Positions 28,061-37,967 of a stretch of 64,000 nt of DNA are shown here, in pieces. Below the pieces are notes generated by a model. The model searched no databases and was not told where the DNA came from. It saw only the letters and a list, made by a program, of their open reading frames with translations. Made by a program: the position numbers and the translations under genes. The number at the start of each line of letters is the position of its first letter. The stretch's first letter is position 1. The DNA is from Bacteroidales bacterium (GTDB taxonomy: Bacteria; Bacteroidota; Bacteroidia; Bacteroidales; UBA12077): contig JAGXLL010000001.1 in NCBI GenBank assembly GCA_018334675.1, positions 51,280 to 115,279 of the forward strand. Direction: 5' to 3'.

Positions 28061-29281
28061 TTATGCCACCTTCAATCGATGCATGTTGACCTTGCCCAGC
28101 TTGTCCTTGGCATATTTGAGGGTGATCTCCACTTCGGTGTCTTCACTGGAGGGCATATCATACATCACATCGGTCATGATCGCCTCGCAGATGGAGCGCA
28201 ATCCCCGTGCTCCGAGCTTGAATTCCACGGCTTTATCTACGATGTAGTCGAGCACATCATCCTGGAATGTCAGTGTTTTGCCATCCAGCTCAAAGAGTTT
28301 CTTGTATTGTTTGATGATGGAGTTCCTGGGCTGCGTCAATATTTGCCGCAGGGCATATCGGTCGAGCGGATCCAGGTAGGTAAGCACCGGCAGGCGGCCT
28401 ACGATTTCCGGGATAAGCCCGTACGACTTCAGGTCTTGCGGGGCAATATACTGAAGCAGGTTGTCGCGGTCGATCTTGTCTTTTTTCTTGCTGGCTGAAT
28501 AACCTACTACCTGGGTGTTGAGCCGTTGTCCGATTTTCTTCTCGATGCCGTCGAAGGCCCCGCCACAGATGAACAGGATGTTGTTGGTGTTTACCTGGAT
28601 CATCTTCTGATCGGGGTGTTTCCTGCCCCCCTGCGGAGGCACATTGATGGCTGATCCTTCCAGCAGCTTCAGCAGTCCCTGCTGTACCCCTTCGCCGGAG
28701 ACATCGCGGGTGATGGAGGGGTTGTCGCTCTTGCGGGCAATCTTATCGATCTCATCAATGAAGACGATGCCCCTTTCAGCTGCGTCCACATTATAATCGG
28801 CAACCTGTAGCAGGCGCGAGAGGATGCTTTCGATATCTTCACCTACATAACCGGCTTCGGTCAATACAGTGGCATCCACAATGGTAAAGGGAACCTGCAG
28901 CATCTTGGCAATGGTACGGGCCAAGAGTGTTTTGCCGGTACCCGTCTCCCCAACCAGGATGATGTTGGATTTATCTATCTCGATGTCATCCTTTTCGTTG
29001 CTGCCATAATGCATTAAACGCTTGTAATGGTTGTAAACGGCTACGGAGAGATATCTTTTGGCTTCCTCCTGGCCAATGACATACTGATCCAGAAAATCCT
29101 TAATTTCGACAGGTTTGAGCAACTTTACCTCATCGATATCAAAATCGTGTTTCTTCTTAACCTCTTCCTGTACAATGCTATATGCCTGTTCGATACATCT
29201 GTCGCAGATGTGTCCGGATATCCCGGCAATCAAAAGATTGGTGTCCTTCTTCTCTCTTCCGCAAAACGAGCATTTTTCCAT
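28061..29281 (-). CDS. clpX: ATP-dependent Clp protease ATP-binding subunit ClpX
   Basis: The protein has 406 residues. The N-terminal zinc-binding domain uses Cys4, Cys7, Cys26 and Cys29. Walker A GETGTGKT is at residues 111-118, followed by Walker B ([11 protein letters not shown]), the [27 protein letters not shown] block and sensor motifs. The IGF-type ClpP-docking loop reads VGYSA/KIGQRL here. It unfolds substrates and feeds them to ClpP. It is the last gene of the tig-clpP-clpX group, but a hairpin separates it from clpP. Confidence 0.97.
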   Translation of the reverse strand: MEKCSFCGREKKDTNLLIAGISGHICDRCIEQAYSIVQEEVKKKHDFDIDEVKLLKPVEIKDFLDQYVIGQEEAKRYLSVAVYNHYKRLMHYGSNEKDDIEIDKSNIILVGETGTGKTLLARTIAKMLQVPFTIVDATVLTEAGYVGEDIESILSRLLQVADYNVDAAERGIVFIDEIDKIARKSDNPSITRDVSGEGVQQGLLKLLEGSAINVPPQGGRKHPDQKMIQVNTNNILFICGGAFDGIEKKIGQRLNTQVVGYSASKKKDKIDRDNLLQYIAPQDLKSYGLIPEIVGRLPVLTYLDPLDRYALRQILTQPRNSIIKQYKKLFELDGKTLTFQDDVLDYIVDKAVEFKLGARGLRSICEAIMTDVMYDMPSSEDTEVEITLKYAKDKLGKVNMHRLKVA

Positions 29282-29349
29282 AGTAGAAATTTCTTATAAA
29301 CTCAAAGTCAGTGTGCTAATTTAACCAAAACTTTTGGTTTTGGAAAATA

Positions 29350-29377
29350 AAACCTGCATATTTTCTCATGCAGGTTT
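29350..29377 (-). terminator. Hairpin between clpP and clpX
   Basis: A perfect 10-bp stem (AAACCTGCAT at 29350-29359, complement at 29368-29377) with an 8-nt loop is followed on the minus strand by TATTTTCC. It could end or attenuate the tig-clpP message before clpX, or stabilise the clpP 3' end. Confidence 0.6.
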
Positions 29378-29418
29378 GGTGCTAAGCATTCGGTTATAAA
29401 ACGTAACGGTGGTTCAGC

Positions 29419-30111
29419 TTATTCTTGTTCTTGCTCATCTGTTTTTCTTTCCAGCACTTCGTCCACCATGCCGTATTTTTTGGCTTCTTCGGCTGTCATC
29501 CAGTAATCGCGATCGGAATCTTTTTCAATTTTCTTGTAGGTGTTGCCGCTATGTTTGGCCAGGAGGCTGTACAACTCTTTTCTTAGCTTAAGGATCTCCC
29601 GGGCCGTAATCTCAATATCGGCAGCTGCACCTTCGGCTCCGCCCATGGGCTGATGGATCATGATGCGGGAGTGAGGCAGGGCCGAGCGTTTTCCCTCTTT
29701 GCCTGAAGCCAGCAACACAGCACCCATGGAAGCAGCCATGCCTGTACAAATGGTGGCTACCTCCGGAGTGATGTACTGCATGGTGTCGTAGATGCCAAGT
29801 CCGGAATGTACGGCTCCCCCCGGAGAGTTCAGATAGATCTGAATGTCCTTGGAAGGATCGGACGATTCCAGGAAAAGCAACTGTGCCTGTATGATGTTGG
29901 AGACATAGTCATTGATAGGTACCCCCAGGAAAATGATCCGGTCCATCATCAAACGGGAAAAAACATCCATTTGGGCAACATTCAGCTGCCTTTCCTCAAT
30001 GATGGTGGGGGAGATATAGTTGTTGTATACCGACGCATACTGATCCAGGTTCATGCTGCTTATGCCCAGATGCCTGGTTGCGTATTTTCTGAATTCTTTA
30101 CTCGAGTCCAT
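29419..30111 (-). CDS. clpP: ATP-dependent Clp protease proteolytic subunit ClpP
   Basis: The protein has 230 residues. Ser128 (GMAASMGA) and His153 (RIMIHQPMGG) are the expected catalytic residues, with the downstream Asp in the SDRDYWMTAEEA region. The IYLNSPGG block lines the oxyanion hole. It forms the barrel protease that works with ClpX. The gene lies 43 bases after tig on the same strand. Confidence 0.97.
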   Translation of the reverse strand: MDSSKEFRKYATRHLGISSMNLDQYASVYNNYISPTIIEERQLNVAQMDVFSRLMMDRIIFLGVPINDYVSNIIQAQLLFLESSDPSKDIQIYLNSPGGAVHSGLGIYDTMQYITPEVATICTGMAASMGAVLLASGKEGKRSALPHSRIMIHQPMGGAEGAAADIEITAREILKLRKELYSLLAKHSGNTYKKIEKDSDRDYWMTAEEAKKYGMVDEVLERKTDEQEQE

Positions 30112-30154
30112 GTTATTTGAAATTTTATTAGTTTAAATCAAGAACAACAACGCA

Positions 30155-31531
30155 TTAGCCAGATTGTTTATTTTGATCGGCTTCGATTAGTTTTTGGAAC
30201 TCATCGGAGGTCACTTCTTTCTCCTCGAGCTTGACCCGCTCCTTGATGTGTTCGACCACTTTCTCCTCATATTTTCTTTCGTGGAGCTTACGCCGGTCTT
30301 CATCCTTCTTCAGGATCTCTTTGGCGTAATTTTCAATCTGCTCATCGGGCAAATTGCCCAGGCCGTATTGCTGGAACTGCTGTTGGGTGACCTGCTTGGC
30401 CAACTCCAGGATTTCGTTTTCTTCCACCTGGATGTCGTTTTCCTTAGCGATTTTGTTTTTGATCAGGTCCCATTTCACGTCATGCTCAAAGCGGGAGAAA
30501 TCCTTTTCGATGTCTTCTTCCGACAGGTCATTCTGGGTTTCTTTCAGCCATCTTTTCAGGAATTCACCCGGTATTTTGGGGTCCACTTTTCTTACAAAGT
30601 GTTCCTTGACATCATGGGCAAATTTCCTTTCACTTTCCGGTTTGATCTGTTGTTCCAGCTCTTCCCTGATCTTCTCCCGGAATGCTTCGTTGGAAGTGAC
30701 CTGCCCTTCGCCATAGATCTTGTCGAACAGCTCCTGGTTCACCTCGGCTTGCTCGAATTTTTTCACTTCCTGTATGGTGATGCGGAACATGCCTTCCAGC
30801 TCTGCAGCCTTTTCCTTTTCGATGTTCAGCATGGAGGATATTTCGGTATCATTGGGGAATGCCTTCTTAAGTTCAATATCCACAGCCTTACCGGCCGCTG
30901 CATTTTCGAACTGTTTTTTGATCTCTTCGTCTTTGACCACGCTCAGGGTAATGGTGGTATTTTCCGTGTGGATGCCTCCTTCCCTGATGTTTCCCTGTTC
31001 ATCCAGTTCGGTGACGTGAGCGGTGATCATCTCATCCAGGTTCTGAACCTGATCGATGGGTTTGAATTCGCCCAGTCTTTGCTGATAGTTTTCTACCTGT
31101 TTGTCGATCAGGTCGTCGGTGATCTGGATGGTATAATAGGGGATTTTATCGTGGCCGGATACTTTAACCTCAAATTCCGGCGCCATGGCAATATCGAAGG
31201 CAAATTCCAGCTGTTCATCATTGTCCCAGTCGATGGATTTTTGTTCTTCTTTGCTGGGCAAAGGCTCACCCAGTATGTTGAGCTCTTCTGATCTGAGATA
31301 TTCGGAGAGTTGTTCACTCACCAGCTTATTGACCTCATCCACTTTGATCGCGCGGCCGTACATTTTTCGGATCAGCCCTTCAGGCACCTTCCCGGGCCTG
31401 AAACCGTCCATCTTGGCTTTCTTCTTGTAATCTTTGACTACCTTGTCAACCCGCTCCCGATAATCTTCTTTATCCACCTGTATTTTCAATACAGCGTTCA
31501 GTTCGTCTTTGTTCTCTTTGGTAATATTCAT
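30155..31531 (-). CDS. tig: Trigger factor
   Basis: The protein has 458 residues. The ribosome-binding N-terminal domain includes MDGFRPGKVPEGLIRKMYG (the GFRxGxxP signature). The middle part takes the place of the FKBP-like domain, but its catalytic signature is poorly conserved, as in other Bacteroidetes. The C-terminal arm domain is long, helical and very rich in Glu, Lys and Gln. It receives nascent chains at the ribosome exit. The first gene of tig-clpP-clpX. Confidence 0.9.
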   Translation of the reverse strand: MNITKENKDELNAVLKIQVDKEDYRERVDKVVKDYKKKAKMDGFRPGKVPEGLIRKMYGRAIKVDEVNKLVSEQLSEYLRSEELNILGEPLPSKEEQKSIDWDNDEQLEFAFDIAMAPEFEVKVSGHDKIPYYTIQITDDLIDKQVENYQQRLGEFKPIDQVQNLDEMITAHVTELDEQGNIREGGIHTENTTITLSVVKDEEIKKQFENAAAGKAVDIELKKAFPNDTEISSMLNIEKEKAAELEGMFRITIQEVKKFEQAEVNQELFDKIYGEGQVTSNEAFREKIREELEQQIKPESERKFAHDVKEHFVRKVDPKIPGEFLKRWLKETQNDLSEEDIEKDFSRFEHDVKWDLIKNKIAKENDIQVEENEILELAKQVTQQQFQQYGLGNLPDEQIENYAKEILKKDEDRRKLHERKYEEKVVEHIKERVKLEEKEVTSDEFQKLIEADQNKQSG

Positions 31532-31580
31532 GTGATTATTTTTTATTTATCTGTTACCACATGGACGTTTCATGTGATTA
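31529..31580. repeat. Direct and inverted repeats in the tig leader
   Basis: CATGTGATTA occurs at 31529-31538 (over the tig start codon) and again at 31571-31580, a 42-bp offset. The second copy also pairs with CACATG at 31558-31563. The repeats could be an operator or chance. Confidence 0.35.
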
Positions 31581-31603
31581 TGGTTTATTCAATTTACTGG
31601 TCA

Positions 31604-31619
31604 TCCCGCATCGGCGGGA
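31604..31619. repeat. Short GC hairpin, REP-like, upstream of tig
   Basis: TCCCGC-ATCG-GCGGGA is a perfect 6-bp stem with a tetraloop, within a context (GTCATCCCGC...GCGGGAGC) that resembles dispersed REP-type elements of other genomes. Only one copy was noticed here. Confidence 0.35.
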
Positions 31620-31668
31620 GCACGCACCATGATGAACCGATCCTTTTCTTTTCGTTGCATTTAAAAAA

Positions 31669-31701
31669 CCGCTAAAACCTCTTAAAAGGCTGTTTTAGCG
31701 G
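31669..31701 (-). terminator. Terminator after tRNA-Leu
   Basis: A 10-bp stem (CCGCTAAAAC at 31669-31678, complement at 31692-31701) lies 18 bases downstream of the tRNA on the minus strand and is followed by a T run. T runs occur on both sides, so it may work in both directions. Confidence 0.75.
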
Positions 31702-31719
31702 CGTTTTTCAGCTGTTAAG

Positions 31720-31801
31720 TGCGGATGGAGGGACTCGAACCCCCATGCCCGAAGGCACCAGATCCTAAGTCTGACGCGTCTACCAGTTTCGCCACATCCG
31801 C
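31720..31801 (-). tRNA. tRNA-Leu (anticodon UAG)
   Basis: On the minus strand the acceptor arms GCGGATG and CATCCGC pair perfectly. The D-arm (GGCGAAACTGGTAGACGC), anticodon loop CTTAGGA with anticodon TAG, a long variable arm (GTGCCTTCGGGCAT) and the T arm (GGGGGTTCGAGTCCC) are all present. The long variable arm and anticodon identify leucine. The discriminator is A; CCA is not encoded. Confidence 0.95.
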
Positions 31802-32004
31802 AGAAAGGTGGTGCAAATATATGCAAATTTTTGATATTAAAAGATAACAGTCCTGAAAAATCTGACAGGATATTGGGTTCAGGTTCATGAGGTTTGCACT
31901 TGTTTGGATAAAAAGCCCAACGATTCAATCCGGGGTTTTATTTTGGTTCCGCGGGGGTCATTTTTGACTCGAATGCCTGGCAGGAAAACCCATTACCTTT
32001 CGGG

Positions 32005-32748
32005 TCAGTTGTAATTTCTCAGCTCGAAGTTCTGGCCCAGGTAAACCCTTCGCACCTGTTCATCTTCCGAGAGTTCTTTGGATGTTCCGGCCTTCATGAT
32101 CGAGCCTTCAAAAAGCAGATAGGCTCTGTTGGTTATCGAGAGGGTTTCGTGCACGTTGTGGTCGGTGATGAGGATGCCGATGTTTCTGTTTTTCAGCTGG
32201 GTAATGATCTGCTGGATGTCTTCCACAGCGATGGGATCCACCCCGGCGAAGGGTTCATCCAACAGCATAAATTTGGGATCCAGGGCCAGGGCACGGGCGA
32301 TTTCGGTTCTCCGGCGTTCTCCTCCTGATAACTGGATGCCCAGGCTTTTTCGTACTTTTTGAAGGCCGAACTCTTCGATAAGCGATTCGGTTTTGTCCTT
32401 TTGTTCTTTTTGGGAATAATTGGACATCTCCAGCACCGCGCGTATGTTGTCCTCAACGGTAAGTTTGCGGAATACCGAAGCTTCCTGTGCCAGGTAGCCG
32501 ATGCCTTTCTTGGCTCTTTTATAAACAGGTTCGCGGGTGATGTCCTGTTTATCCATGAAGATCCGGCCGTTGTTGGGGCGGATTAATCCCACGATCATGT
32601 AAAAAGTAGTGGTTTTACCGGCACCATTTGGCCCCAGCAATCCTACGATCTCTCCCTGGGTCACCTGTACCGACACCTTCTTTACTACGCTTCGTGACTT
32701 ATACCTTTTGACCAGGTCCTGGGTGGATAGGGTGATTCTTTCCGACAT
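32005..32748 (-). CDS. lptB: LPS export ABC transporter ATPase LptB
   Basis: The protein has 247 residues. Walker [10 protein letters not shown] is at 39-47, the signature [15 protein letters not shown] and Walker [18 protein letters not shown] follow, and the LptB-type [21 protein letters not shown]-loop region is clear. It powers lipopolysaccharide transport from inner to outer membrane with LptFG. It is the third gene of kdsD-tatC-lptB but has its own promoter inside the end of tatC. Confidence 0.95.
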   Translation of the reverse strand: MSERITLSTQDLVKRYKSRSVVKKVSVQVTQGEIVGLLGPNGAGKTTTFYMIVGLIRPNNGRIFMDKQDITREPVYKRAKKGIGYLAQEASVFRKLTVEDNIRAVLEMSNYSQKEQKDKTESLIEEFGLQKVRKSLGIQLSGGERRRTEIARALALDPKFMLLDEPFAGVDPIAVEDIQQIITQLKNRNIGILITDHNVHETLSITNRAYLLFEGSIMKAGTSKELSEDEQVRRVYLGQNFELRNYN

Positions 32749-32768
32749 ATCTTACAATGATTGCTTTG

Positions 32769-32803
32769 CAAATGTATACAATAAAATTGGGTTAGCCTGC
32801 CAA
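32769..32803 (-). promoter_or_regulatory. Promoter of lptB
   Basis: The minus strand reads TACATTTG (32776-32769), an exact -7 element, 20 bases before the lptB start. A possible -33 TTG lies at 32803-32801 with a 24-bp spacer, inside the tatC 3' end. Confidence 0.45.
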
Positions 32804-33613
32804 TTCTTCCTGTTCTTTCTGTTTTTCTATCCGCCTGGATATCATGATGCCCACCTCATAAAGCAGCACCAGCGGGAAAGTCACCATAACCAGGCTGAAA
32901 ATATCCGGGGGTGTGATGATGGCGGCCAGGATGAAGATGACGATGATCGAGTGACGCCGGTATTTTTTCAGGAATGCCGGATAGACCAGCCCGGCCTTAC
33001 TGAGGAAATAGATCAGGACAGGCAGCTCAAAGATCAGGCCGGCGGCCAGCACCACCGAGGCAATGGTTCCAATGTAGGATTTCAGGTTGATTTGATTGAC
33101 CACCTGATCGCTCACATGGTAGGAACCCAGGAAATGGACCGACAGGGGGACGATCACAAAATAGCCGAATGCAACGCCCATCAGGAACAGCAGTGAACTG
33201 AAAAATACGGCTCCGCGGCTGTGTTGTATTTCTTTTTCATACAGGGCGGGCCGGATGAAACTCCAGAATTCCCAGAAGACATAAGGGAAAGCCAGGATCA
33301 GGCCCAGTACAAGCGATATCATGATATGCATGGAAAACTGGCCAGCCATGCGGATGTTGATGATCTGCAAGGGTTCGGCATTGATGCAGAGGTTGGCCGT
33401 GTTCAGCCGGTCGGCCAGGGCGCATAAGATTCGGTTGGTAAAGAACTCGGGGTTCTTGGGAGCCAGGATCACGATGTTGAAAACCAGATCATGCATCAAA
33501 AATACCACTATCGCAACCCCCACAATGGCCAGGATCGAGCGCATCAGGTGCCAGCGGAGTTGTTCAAGATGTTCCAGAAAACTTTGTCCTTTGGCTTGGG
33601 CTTGTTCTTCCAT
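32792..33613 (-). CDS. tatC: Sec-independent translocase subunit TatC
   Basis: The protein has 273 residues and six membrane segments. The N-terminal FLEHLEQLRWHLMRSI motif, the AFPYVFWEFWSFIRPALYEKE loop and the TPPDIFSL motif are TatC hallmarks. A longer first periplasmic loop with two Cys (CALADRLNTANLCIN) is seen. It recognises twin-arginine signal peptides. TatA/B are not in this window. It lies 12 bases after kdsD. Confidence 0.96.
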   Translation of the reverse strand: MEEQAQAKGQSFLEHLEQLRWHLMRSILAIVGVAIVVFLMHDLVFNIVILAPKNPEFFTNRILCALADRLNTANLCINAEPLQIINIRMAGQFSMHIMISLVLGLILAFPYVFWEFWSFIRPALYEKEIQHSRGAVFFSSLLFLMGVAFGYFVIVPLSVHFLGSYHVSDQVVNQINLKSYIGTIASVVLAAGLIFELPVLIYFLSKAGLVYPAFLKKYRRHSIIVIFILAAIITPPDIFSLVMVTFPLVLLYEVGIMISRRIEKQKEQEELAG

Positions 33614-33625
33614 GCAATAAGTCTC

Positions 33626-34585
33626 TTATATAATTCCTTCTTTTAAGATATCATGCAGATGGATCATGCCCATATATTGCCCATTTTCTTTTACGATCAG
33701 CTGCGTGATGTTGTGGTCTTCCATCTGGTTGAAAGCATTGATGGCCAGTTCGTCCTGGGGTATGGTCTCGGGGTTGCGGGTCATGATGTCACGGGCCCGG
33801 AGCTTCTCCACGTTGTCATAGCGTTCCAGCATACGCCGGAGGTCGCCGTCGGTGATGATCCCCACCAGTTGCCCGCCTTCCATGACAGCCGTCGCACCAA
33901 GTCTTTTCGAAGATATCTCGATGATCACCCTTCGGATGTTGTCATCCACGTGAACACGAGGCACCTCATTTTGTTTATAAAGCTTTTCGACGGTCATGTA
34001 GAGCTTCTTTCCCAGCGAGCCGCCCGGATGGTATTTGGCGAAGTCTTCCTTGCTGAAGCCCCTGTACTCAAGCAGACTTACCGCCAGGGCATCCCCCAGC
34101 ACCAGCTGTGCCGTGGTGCTGGATGTGGGGGCCAGGTTGTGCGGACAAGCTTCCTTTTCCACTGTGGCCTTTAGGAGATGGTGGGCGTTCCTGGCCAGGT
34201 AGGAGTTGGTGTTGGATACCATGCCGATCAAAGGGTTTTTTCTGTATTTGAGCAGCGGCACCAGCACTTTGATCTCCGGGGTATTGCCGCTCTTGGAAAT
34301 GCATATAACCACATCCTCCGGCTGGATGATCCCCAGATCTCCATGGATGGCATCGGCCGCATGCATGAAGATCGCCGGTGTACCTGTCGAATTCAGGGTG
34401 GCTACGATTTTTTTGGCGATGTTGGCACTCTTGCCGATGCCTGTGATCACCACCCTGCCATTGGATCCGTATATGAGTTTTACAATGCTTTCAAAATCAT
34501 CGTCGATCAGATTGGCCAGGTTCCTCACCGATTCCGCCTCGTGGATGATCGTCTCTCTCGCCAGTTTCTGTATGTCTGAGTGCAT
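33626..34585 (-). CDS. kdsD: KpsF/GutQ family D-arabinose 5-phosphate isomerase
   Basis: The protein has 319 residues. An SIS sugar-isomerase domain (VVITGIGKSANIAKKIVATLNSTGTPA; CISKSGNTPEI; NLAPTSSTT) is followed by two CBS domains (about residues 200-319). It converts ribulose 5-phosphate to arabinose 5-phosphate, the first step to KDO of lipopolysaccharide. Its place before tatC and lptB fits envelope biogenesis. It is divergent from recQ. Confidence 0.93.
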   Translation of the reverse strand: MHSDIQKLARETIIHEAESVRNLANLIDDDFESIVKLIYGSNGRVVITGIGKSANIAKKIVATLNSTGTPAIFMHAADAIHGDLGIIQPEDVVICISKSGNTPEIKVLVPLLKYRKNPLIGMVSNTNSYLARNAHHLLKATVEKEACPHNLAPTSSTTAQLVLGDALAVSLLEYRGFSKEDFAKYHPGGSLGKKLYMTVEKLYKQNEVPRVHVDDNIRRVIIEISSKRLGATAVMEGGQLVGIITDGDLRRMLERYDNVEKLRARDIMTRNPETIPQDELAINAFNQMEDHNITQLIVKENGQYMGMIHLHDILKEGII

Positions 34586-34789
34586 GTTATTTAGATCATT
34601 TGAGATGGGTGATATATATCATTAAAAATTAAATAAATATTACAAAATTTGTGCTACTTTAGTAAATCTGTGTTATCTTTAATAAATGTTGCCCTGGGAT
34701 GATGAATGTCATAACAAAGCAATCGAACAAATCGTTACAAATTTAATTAAAATTAACTCCAAATATTAATTGTTTATATAGATTGAAAA

Positions 34790-36985
34790 ATGAGTGTAGG
34801 AGCAGAAGTATCATTGAAGGATTATTTAAAGAAATATTTTGGGTTTGATACCTTCAAGGGTAATCAGGAGGTGATCATACGCAGCTTATTGACGGGCAAT
34901 GATACCTTTGTGGTGATGCCGACCGGCGGGGGCAAATCATTGTGCTATCAGTTGCCCTCGATGATTACAGAAGGTACAGCCATCGTAATATCACCTTTAA
35001 TTGCCTTAATGAAAAACCAGGTAGATGTGATGAGGGGGTTCAGCTCGGATGACGGAGTAGCCCATTTTCTCAACTCATCTTTGTCAAAGAGTCAGATGCA
35101 GCAGGTTAAGGAGGATGTGCTCAACGGTAAGACCCAGTTGCTTTACGTTGCTCCTGAATCCCTGACCAAGGAAGAAAATGTAGATTTCCTCAAACAAGCC
35201 AAGATCGCCTTTTACGCCATAGATGAGGCCCACTGTATTTCGGAGTGGGGTCATGACTTCCGTCCGGAATACCGGAAGATACGTCCCATGGTAGATAAGA
35301 TTGGCCGGGCGCCCATCATCGCCCTTACCGCTACGGCTACCCCCAAGGTACAGCATGATATCCAGAAGAATCTGAATGTATTGGATGCCAATGTCTTTAA
35401 GTCATCCTTCAACCGGCCCAACCTCTATTATGAGGTACGGCCCAAGAAGAACGCCAGCAAGGAGATCATCAAATTCATCAGGAACAATCCCGGTAAATCC
35501 GGTATTGTTTACTGTTTGAGTCGCAAGAAGGTGGAAGAGCTGGCCGAGACACTCAAGGTCAATGGTATTAAGGCTTTGCCCTATCACGCCGGCATGGATT
35601 CGGCCACCCGTTCAAACACCCAGGACAAATTCCTGATGGAAGACATCGATGTGATCGTGGCTACCATAGCCTTTGGCATGGGTATCGACAAGCCGGATAT
35701 CCGGTTTGTGATCCATTACAACATCCCCAAGAGCCTGGAAGCTTATTATCAGGAGACCGGACGTGCCGGCCGGGACGATGGTGAGGGCAAGTGCATTGCC
35801 TTCTACACCTATAAGGATATTCAGAAGCTGGAGAAATTCATGCAGGGCAAGCCCATCAACGAACAGGAGATCGGCAAGCAACTGCTGCTGGAAACAACTG
35901 CCTATGCCGAATCATCTGTTTGCCGCAGAAGACAGCTGCTTCATTACTTCGGTGAAGAATATACCGAGGAGAACTGTCAGAATTGCGACAACTGTCTTCA
36001 TCCCAAAGAGGAGTTCGAAGGCAAGGATTATATTTTGAAGGTGCTACAGGCCGTACAGATGCTCAAGGAGAAGTTTAAGCATGACCACGTGTCCGACTTC
36101 CTGGTGGGTAAATCCACCAACGCGATCAAATCCTATCAGCATAATGAGCTCGAGCTTTTTGGTGCAGGCAGCGATCACGATCACCGTTTCTGGAAGACCA
36201 TTATCCGAAGAGCGCTGGTTAAGGGACTATTGGATAAGGACATCATCAACTACGGATTGTTGAGGCTGAGCGACGAAGGAGGGAAATACCTCCAAGATCC
36301 TTATAGCATCATGATCAGTCAGGACCATGACTATGATACCCGCGACGACCAGGAAGGCGCTGGCGGTGAACCCAAGAAGGGCGGAGCCGCCGATAATGAG
36401 CTGCTTAGTATCCTGAAGGATCTGCGGAAGAAGGTGGCCAGGGAGAACAACCTGCCCCCCTTCGTCATTTTTCAGGATTTCTCGCTGGAAGATATGGCCA
36501 TCCAATACCCCATTACCATGGATGAGATGCAGAATATTACCGGAGTAGGTATCGGTAAAGCCCAAAAATACGGTCAGAAATTCATGGAGCTGATCAACAA
36601 TTATGTCAATGAAAAAGACATCATCCGGGCCCAGGATATGGTGGTCAAATCGGTTGTCAACAAATCGGGCATGAAGGTTTCTATCATTCAGAGCATTGAC
36701 AGACAGATGCCCCTGGAAGATATTGCCAGTTCTAAAGCCCTTGGGATGCGTGAATTGCTCGATGAGATCGAATCCATCGTACAATCCGGCACCAAGCTCA
36801 ACCTGGATTATTACATCAACCAGGTGATCGACGAGGATAAGCAGGACGACATCTACGAATATTTCCTGGAAGAAGCCGAAACCGAGTCCCTGGCCGAGGC
36901 CCTGTCCGAGCTGGGCGAGGATCAATACTCTGAAGAAGATGTGCGGCTGATGCGGATCAAATTCTTTTCAGAATATGGCAATTGA
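34790..36985 (+). CDS. recQ: ATP-dependent DNA helicase RecQ
   Basis: The protein has 731 residues. Helicase motifs include MPTGGGKSLCYQLP (motif I), FYAIDEAHCISEWGHDFR (DEAH, motif II), ALTATATPKV and YYQETGRAGRD (motif VI). The zinc-binding cluster CRRRQLLHYF...C..CDNC and winged helix follow, then an HRDC-like domain (about residues 535-610) and a C-terminal extension that is acidic at the end. It unwinds recombination and replication intermediates. A clear terminator follows. Confidence 0.96.
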   Translation: MSVGAEVSLKDYLKKYFGFDTFKGNQEVIIRSLLTGNDTFVVMPTGGGKSLCYQLPSMITEGTAIVISPLIALMKNQVDVMRGFSSDDGVAHFLNSSLSKSQMQQVKEDVLNGKTQLLYVAPESLTKEENVDFLKQAKIAFYAIDEAHCISEWGHDFRPEYRKIRPMVDKIGRAPIIALTATATPKVQHDIQKNLNVLDANVFKSSFNRPNLYYEVRPKKNASKEIIKFIRNNPGKSGIVYCLSRKKVEELAETLKVNGIKALPYHAGMDSATRSNTQDKFLMEDIDVIVATIAFGMGIDKPDIRFVIHYNIPKSLEAYYQETGRAGRDDGEGKCIAFYTYKDIQKLEKFMQGKPINEQEIGKQLLLETTAYAESSVCRRRQLLHYFGEEYTEENCQNCDNCLHPKEEFEGKDYILKVLQAVQMLKEKFKHDHVSDFLVGKSTNAIKSYQHNELELFGAGSDHDHRFWKTIIRRALVKGLLDKDIINYGLLRLSDEGGKYLQDPYSIMISQDHDYDTRDDQEGAGGEPKKGGAADNELLSILKDLRKKVARENNLPPFVIFQDFSLEDMAIQYPITMDEMQNITGVGIGKAQKYGQKFMELINNYVNEKDIIRAQDMVVKSVVNKSGMKVSIIQSIDRQMPLEDIASSKALGMRELLDEIESIVQSGTKLNLDYYINQVIDEDKQDDIYEYFLEEAETESLAEALSELGEDQYSEEDVRLMRIKFFSEYGN

Positions 36986-37022
36986 TGCCTGAATTGTATA
37001 TTTCCAATATTTGTTTAATTTT

Positions 37023-37051
37023 AAGGTTGCTAAACAGGCAACCTTTTTTTT
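37023..37051 (+). terminator. Terminator after recQ
   Basis: An 8-bp stem (AAGGTTGC at 37023-37030, GCAACCTT at 37038-37045) with a 7-nt loop is followed by a T run. Confidence 0.8.
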
Positions 37052-37064
37052 AACTTGATCTTTT

Positions 37065-37961
37065 ATGGACTCCGATTCCGTACTGACAATAAGGGCACTT
37101 ACCAAGAATTACGGCAGCCTGAACGCCCTGAACAAGCTTGCTCTGAATGTTCAAAAGGGCAACATTTATGGTTTGCTGGGTCCCAACGGAAGTGGCAAAA
37201 CCACTACCCTGAGCATCGTGATGGGGATCCTCAGACAAAGCAGCGGCCATTTTTACTGGTTCAATCAAAAGCCTGACCATCGCTCCCGCCTTAGGATCGG
37301 CAGCCTCATTGAAGAGCCGATCTTTTATCCCTACCTGACGCTGAACGACAACCTGAAGATCCTGGCCCGTATCAAAGGCATTGACGATGATCAGATCAAC
37401 CACGTGTTGGGATCCAGCGGTCTGTTGAAACGTAAGTACTCCAGGTTTAAAGCCCTTTCCAGCGGTCTGAAGCAAAGACTGGCGATCGGGGCCACCCTGC
37501 TTGGAGACCCGGATGTGCTGGTACTGGATGAACCCACCAAGAGCCTGGACCCGGAAGGTTTCTCCGATCTGAGAGCAATCATTCAGCAGGAATCGCAGAA
37601 GGGCAAGACCATTATCCTGGCCAGCCATATCCTCGACGAGGTGGAGAAAGTGTGTACGCATGTGGGAATCCTCAAGTCGGGAGAGTTGGTCATGGAGGGT
37701 AAGGTGGAAGATATCCTCAGCGGCAAACAGGTGGTGTACATCACGGTGGAAAATGAGGATGAAGCGCGGAAAGCGCTGGCCCAATGCCCCCTGATCGATA
37801 AATTTGAACTGGAGCGGTCCATGGAGTTCAGGATCATGCTCCACAAGAACAGTAAACCCGCCGAGCTGAATCAGTATCTTTTCAGCCAGGGCGTAGTTGT
37901 TTCCCGGCTGATAAAGCAGAAGAATACGCTGGAATCCGAATTTTTACAACTCATGAAATAA
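37065..37961 (+). CDS. ABC transporter ATP-binding protein
   Basis: The protein has 298 residues. Walker A GPNGSGKTTT, signature ALSSGLKQRLAIGATLL, Walker B VLVLDEPTKSLDPEG and the H-loop ILASHILDEVEKV are in place. The ~80-residue C-terminal extension (EVVYITVENEDEARKAL) is of the kind seen in ABC-2 exporters of the CcmA group. It pairs with the permease encoded 6 bases downstream. The substrate is unknown. Confidence 0.9.
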   Translation: MDSDSVLTIRALTKNYGSLNALNKLALNVQKGNIYGLLGPNGSGKTTTLSIVMGILRQSSGHFYWFNQKPDHRSRLRIGSLIEEPIFYPYLTLNDNLKILARIKGIDDDQINHVLGSSGLLKRKYSRFKALSSGLKQRLAIGATLLGDPDVLVLDEPTKSLDPEGFSDLRAIIQQESQKGKTIILASHILDEVEKVCTHVGILKSGELVMEGKVEDILSGKQVVYITVENEDEARKALAQCPLIDKFELERSMEFRIMLHKNSKPAELNQYLFSQGVVVSRLIKQKNTLESEFLQLMK

Positions 37962-37967
37962 CCGGCC

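Noticed and set aside
30194..31291. A 365-residue open frame on the plus strand
   Set aside because: It is antisense to tig over its full length, rich in Phe and Leu as expected from reading a Glu/Lys-rich gene backwards, and shows no domain.
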